Origin: an uncultured Oscillospiraceae bacterium
Lineage (GTDB): Bacteria > Bacillota > Clostridia > Oscillospirales > Oscillospiraceae
Reading direction: 5' to 3'
Assembly (NCBI GenBank): GCA_934667815.1
Contig: CAKUMO010000004.1
Location: 26,976 to 90,975, forward strand
Length of the DNA stretch: 64,000 bases
Below, in pieces: positions 60,764 to 64,000 of the stretch. The translations under genes were made by a program, and so were the position numbers. Within the stretch, counting starts at the first letter, position 1, and every line of letters starts with the position of its first letter. Under the pieces are notes generated by a model. The model ran no database searches, was not told the DNA's origin, and saw nothing but the letters and a program-made list of their open reading frames with translations.

Positions 60764-61498
60764 TCAATCCCGTCTGCGGCGGCCGCCGACGATCATCACC
60801 AGCCGCAGGAGCTGCATGAGCGTCACGCTCAGTGCGGCGACATAGGTCAGTGCCGCAGCCTTGAGCACCTTTTTTGCGCCCTGCTGCTCGTCGCGCGTCA
60901 GAAGGCCGCACTGCTCGATGGCTGCGACCGCACGGCGGCTGGCATTATACTCCGTCGGCAGCGTCACAAGCTGGAACAGCAGGCACAGGCCGTAGCAGGC
61001 CACGCCGATCCACGCGATCGTGTTGAAAAAATCGGTATACGGCGCAAACAGGCGGAAGCTCGGCAAAATCAAGCCCAGTAAAATCAGCGGCACGGACAGC
61101 TTTGAGCCGAGGTTCGTCGCCGGGATGATGGCCGCGCGGATGCGGATGGGCAGATAATTCTCCGCGTACTGCACCGCGTGCCCGGCCTCGTGCGCCGCAA
61201 CGCCGACGGCGGCGGGGGTGGCAACGTCGTAAACATCCTGCGACAGCGAGATTGTTTTCGTGCGCGGGTCGTAGTGGTCGGTCAGATTGCCGGAGACGTA
61301 GTCGATGCGCACATCCGTCACACCGTGGGCACGCAGGACGGCGCGGGCGGCGTCCGCGCCCGTCATGCCGCGCAGATTGCGTACGGCGCTGTAACGCTTG
61401 AAGGTGCTGTTCACGCGGGCGCTTGCCCAGAGCGAAAACAGCAGCGCCGGAACGACCAGAACCAGATAACTCCAGTCATAGTAATAGAAAAACCCCAT
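60764..61498 (-). CDS. YugP-like membrane zinc metallopeptidase
   Basis: A 244-residue membrane protein with the HEAGH motif (His103, Glu104, His107) between membrane helices at about 10-27 and several C-terminal ones. The family (neutral zinc metallopeptidase, YugP) is widespread in Firmicutes, with unknown targets. ATG 61498 is behind AAGGAGG. It follows the TIGR04255-like gene by 10 bp on the same strand. Confidence 0.92.
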   Translation of the reverse strand: MGFFYYYDWSYLVLVVPALLFSLWASARVNSTFKRYSAVRNLRGMTGADAARAVLRAHGVTDVRIDYVSGNLTDHYDPRTKTISLSQDVYDVATPAAVGVAAHEAGHAVQYAENYLPIRIRAAIIPATNLGSKLSVPLILLGLILPSFRLFAPYTDFFNTIAWIGVACYGLCLLFQLVTLPTEYNASRRAVAAIEQCGLLTRDEQQGAKKVLKAAALTYVAALSVTLMQLLRLVMIVGGRRRRD

Positions 61499-61508
61499 AG
61501 TGCCCTCC

Positions 61509-62288
61509 TTATTGCGGCTCCATGGCCTCATGGAGCTGCGGCGTGATCGCGCCGCGCAGGATACGCCCGGCGTGCAGATGCAGCGTGTTCAGGGCGCCTG
61601 CCGCACGCGGAAGCTCCGTTTTACCGGCAAGATATAAATCCTGATCGAGAATAAACTTGACCTCTTTGTCCTCCACGCCGTTTTTGCGTGCAAGGCCCGG
61701 CCCTGCGTGCAGCTTGACACGGCAGCCGTTCGGCAAGGCCAGCTCCACGTCCTGCGACGCCTGACGGAACGCCGCCTCGGGCACGTCGTCCTCGCCGAGC
61801 AGGCCGAGATAGGCCGGTTGAAACAGGTCGGAGAACGGCACATTTTCCAGCTCCAGCGCACGGCGGGAGAAAATATTGATATATCGCAGGCCGATGCGCT
61901 CGAAGTACGCCGGACGGTAGACCTCGATGCAGTGCGCCAGCACCTCGTCCAGTGCGCGTGCAAAGTCCTCCCAGCTTGTGTAAGCACCCGTCGCCAGCGA
62001 GATAAAGCCGCTCGTCAGATTCACGCGCCGCAGGCCGTCCTCGCTCAGAAACTGATAGTTGATAACGTCCGGCTGCTCCTGCTTTTGCACGCCGCGCGGC
62101 GTGGGCACGAGCTTGGGCTGCTGCTTTTCGACGATGCGGGAGTACCGCGGATAGGTTGCCCGAATGCGCTCCTGAAAATCCGCCGGTTCCTCCGCCGCGA
62201 TGCGCAAAATGGACGGAAAACGAAGCTGGCACACGACCTCGGCAAGCTGCGCCTTGGCGTAGTGCACGCGTTCGGAATCGGAAAACAT
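61509..62288 (-). CDS. TIGR04255-family protein
   Basis: A 259-residue soluble protein. It starts with the family pattern YAKAQLAEVVCQLRFP and has GLRYINIF near residue 136 and a beta-rich end. Members are scattered through bacteria with no assigned biochemistry; some are near defence or restriction genes, but here it pairs with a zinc peptidase. ATG 62288 lies 8 bases after AAAGGAG. Confidence 0.8.
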   Translation of the reverse strand: MFSDSERVHYAKAQLAEVVCQLRFPSILRIAAEEPADFQERIRATYPRYSRIVEKQQPKLVPTPRGVQKQEQPDVINYQFLSEDGLRRVNLTSGFISLATGAYTSWEDFARALDEVLAHCIEVYRPAYFERIGLRYINIFSRRALELENVPFSDLFQPAYLGLLGEDDVPEAAFRQASQDVELALPNGCRVKLHAGPGLARKNGVEDKEVKFILDQDLYLAGKTELPRAAGALNTLHLHAGRILRGAITPQLHEAMEPQ

Positions 62289-62389
62289 GGAAATCACTCC
62301 TTTTTGATATTATACCACGATACCGCGCCGGATGCAAGAAGCGCATAATTCGCAAATTTCTCCGCATTCTATGGAAAAGGAGGATGACG

Positions 62390-63856
62390 ATGGAAACTCT
62401 TTGGACAAAAACCGGCAGCGCGGCGCCGCGCCCGCCGCTTTACGGGGACACGGAGGCCGAGGTCGCGGTGATCGGCGGCGGCATGGCGGGTATTCTGACC
62501 GCGCTGTTGCTGCACGAGCGCGGTGTGCGTGCGGTGGTGCTGGAGGCCGGACGCGTCGGCTCCGGCACGACGAGTTGTACCACTGCAAAGATCACGAGCC
62601 TGCACGGCGCGATCTATGCCGGCCTGATCGAGCGCTTCGGCCGCGAAAAGGCGCAGCAGTACGCCCGCGCCAACCAGCGCGCGGTGGAAAGCTACGCACG
62701 CGTTATAAAGCAATATAACATTGATTGCGATTTTGAAAGAACCGACGCAATTCTCTATTCCCATGCGCACGAGGAGGTCATGCGCCGCGAGGCCGAGGCG
62801 GCGCAGTCGCTCGGCCTGCCCGCGTCGTTTACGAACCGGCTTGCGCTGCCCCTGCGCATCAGCGGCGCGGTGCGCTTTACGGAGCAGGCGCAGTTTCATC
62901 CACTGAAATTTCTTTATGCCGCCGCCGACCTGCTGACGGTCTACGAGCGCACGCCTGTCGAGCGCGTCGAGGGGCACGACGCGCTCACGCCGCGCGGCCG
63001 CGTGCGGGCGAAAAAGCTCGTGTTTGCCTGCCATTATCCATTTGTCAACTTCCCCGGCCTGTATTTTGCGCGGATGCATCAGGAGCGCTCCTATGTGCTG
63101 GCACTGGAAAATGCGCCTATTCCGAAGGGAATGTACTACGGCTACGAGGCTTACGCCTGCTCGATGCGCGGCTGCGGTAATGTGACGCTGCTCGGCGGCG
63201 GCGCGCACCGCACGGGCAAGAATCCGCAGGGCGGGCATTACGACGCGCTGCGTCAGGCCGCGAAAATCCTGTTCCCCGACAGCCGCGAGATCGGCCACTG
63301 GTCGGCGCAGGACTGCATGACGGCCTCGGGCGTGCCGTATATCGGGCGGTTCTCGCGCAAGAGCGAGGATTTTCTGGTGGCGACGGGCTTCCGCAAATGG
63401 GGCATGAGCAGCGCAATGGCTGCGGCGGAGATCTTAAGTGGCCTGATCTGCGACGGCGGACACCCGGACGCGGACATTTTTGACCCGACGCTGCTTTCGC
63501 AGCAGAGACCCGACCGGGTCGCGGATGAGGGTGTGCACGCCGTGTGCGGCCTTGCAAAACGCGTGCTGCACGGGCAGGCGGGGATGCCGCAGGAGTTGCC
63601 CGTCGGTCAGGGCGGCGCGGCCGTGGTGGACGGCAGACAGATGGGCGTCTATCGCGCCTCGGAGACGGAGTATTACGCCGTGGAGCTGGCCTGTCCACAT
63701 CTTGGCTGCCGTCTGGAGTGGAACCCGGACGATAAAAGTTGGGACTGCCCCTGCCACGGCTCACGCTTTGATTACAGGGGCAACCGCCTGAGTGCACCCG
63801 CGCAGACGGCGCTGCCGGCCTGCCGCCTTCCCGACCGCCCGGACGCGAGAGCGTAA
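62390..63856 (+). CDS. FAD-dependent oxidoreductase with C-terminal Rieske domain
   Basis: A 488-residue two-domain enzyme. The DAO-type FAD domain begins EVAVIGGGMAGILTALLL near residue 24; the substrate domain follows to about 380. The C-terminal Rieske domain has CPHLGCRLEW and CPCHGSRFDYRG, giving the two Cys and two His of a 2Fe-2S cluster. YhfW in B. subtilis has the same architecture, with unknown substrate. ATG 62390 has AAAGGAGG upstream; 62384 is an alternative two codons earlier. Confidence 0.92.
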   Translation: METLWTKTGSAAPRPPLYGDTEAEVAVIGGGMAGILTALLLHERGVRAVVLEAGRVGSGTTSCTTAKITSLHGAIYAGLIERFGREKAQQYARANQRAVESYARVIKQYNIDCDFERTDAILYSHAHEEVMRREAEAAQSLGLPASFTNRLALPLRISGAVRFTEQAQFHPLKFLYAAADLLTVYERTPVERVEGHDALTPRGRVRAKKLVFACHYPFVNFPGLYFARMHQERSYVLALENAPIPKGMYYGYEAYACSMRGCGNVTLLGGGAHRTGKNPQGGHYDALRQAAKILFPDSREIGHWSAQDCMTASGVPYIGRFSRKSEDFLVATGFRKWGMSSAMAAAEILSGLICDGGHPDADIFDPTLLSQQRPDRVADEGVHAVCGLAKRVLHGQAGMPQELPVGQGGAAVVDGRQMGVYRASETEYYAVELACPHLGCRLEWNPDDKSWDCPCHGSRFDYRGNRLSAPAQTALPACRLPDRPDARA

Positions 63857-63863
63857 AAGAAGC

Positions 63864-63897
63864 CCCTGCCGACACCGGTTTTCCGGTGCCGACAGGG
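63864..63897. terminator. Terminator between convergent genes
   Basis: CCCTGCCGACACCGG and CCGGTGCCGACAGGG pair with two mismatches around a TTTT loop. Confidence 0.75.
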
Positions 63898-63924
63898 ACT
63901 TGCACAAAGAAAGGATAAATCTGA

Positions 63925-64000
63925 TTAGAGGTATTCCTCCGGGCTTTCCACGTCCTCGATCGCCTCGCCGGCGGGCACCTGCGCAGGCGTCTCAAAGTCC
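63925..64000 (-). CDS. C-terminal end of an unidentified protein
   Basis: On the - strand the frame reads DFETPAQVPAGEAIEDVESP and then EEYL to a TAA at 63925. The rest lies beyond the right edge. The acidic tail is not enough to name the protein. Confidence 0.6.
   Translation of the reverse strand, partial: DFETPAQVPAGEAIEDVESPEEYL

Overview
The window is a GC-rich chromosomal segment of a low-oxygen Firmicute, most likely a gut clostridium of the Oscillospiraceae/Ruminococcaceae type. This is inferred from gene content: clostridial Shine-Dalgarno sequences, a recJ-rel-dtd-MBL-hemZ cluster, a holB-ricT pair, a SpoVB-like flippase, a PerR-linked reverse rubrerythrin and a molybdenum hydroxylase. 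I saw no rRNA, tRNA, CRISPR array, transposase or phage structural gene.

Layout. 1-5.7 kb: the 3' part of mfd, a VanW/G5 cell-wall protein and, converging on it, an S-layer-homology protein. 5.8-11 kb: a three-subunit xanthine dehydrogenase-type operon (xdhABC order) read leftward, then a 274-bp terminal-inverted-repeat element and a MocA-like nucleotidyltransferase read rightward. 11.1-21.7 kb: a leftward housekeeping block (recJ, rel, dtd, MBL hydrolase, hemZ, an amidohydrolase, a lipid flippase, then hup and rqcP). 21.7-25.6 kb: a phosphoesterase, a small zinc-ribbon membrane protein, and leftward holB-ricT. 25.7-26.8 kb: perR and reverse rubrerythrin behind a promoter with a Per/Fur-type box.

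27-37 kb is the accessory region. An AT-richer stretch holds a PH/SHOCT gene and a ribbon-helix-helix regulator. It is followed by a tightly packed rightward set: an SPFH/zinc-ribbon protein, two RCC1-repeat paralogues with near-identical ends, a four-helix membrane protein, and a zinc-ribbon/TIR/TPR-like/transmembrane/RCC1 protein whose last repeats are out of frame. This is the best candidate for an undescribed system. I read it as a membrane-associated sensing or defence module with a TIR effector and beta-propeller sensors; that function is inference.

37-43 kb is a hexuronate catabolism locus: a LacI-type regulator with eda and kdgK divergent from uxaB-uxaA, and two matching operators between them. 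43-49 kb: a phosphatase-GNAT fusion, a DUF308 membrane protein, an MMPL transporter and its exported coiled-coil partner. 49-57 kb: an M16C peptidase, a small ferredoxin-thioredoxin-reductase-like protein, psd with a cysteine-rich partner, an AraC regulator and an internally deleted rhamnosidase. 57-64 kb: an Rrf2 regulator, pssA, a diacylglycerol kinase, a PPC-domain protein, a Nudix hydrolase with an unlisted 55-residue protein, a membrane zinc peptidase, a TIGR04255-like protein, a FAD/Rieske oxidoreductase, and the end of one more gene.

pssA and psd together would make phosphatidylethanolamine. The uxaB-uxaA-kdgK-eda set would take tagaturonate to pyruvate and glyceraldehyde-3-phosphate; uxaC and an uptake system are not in the window.
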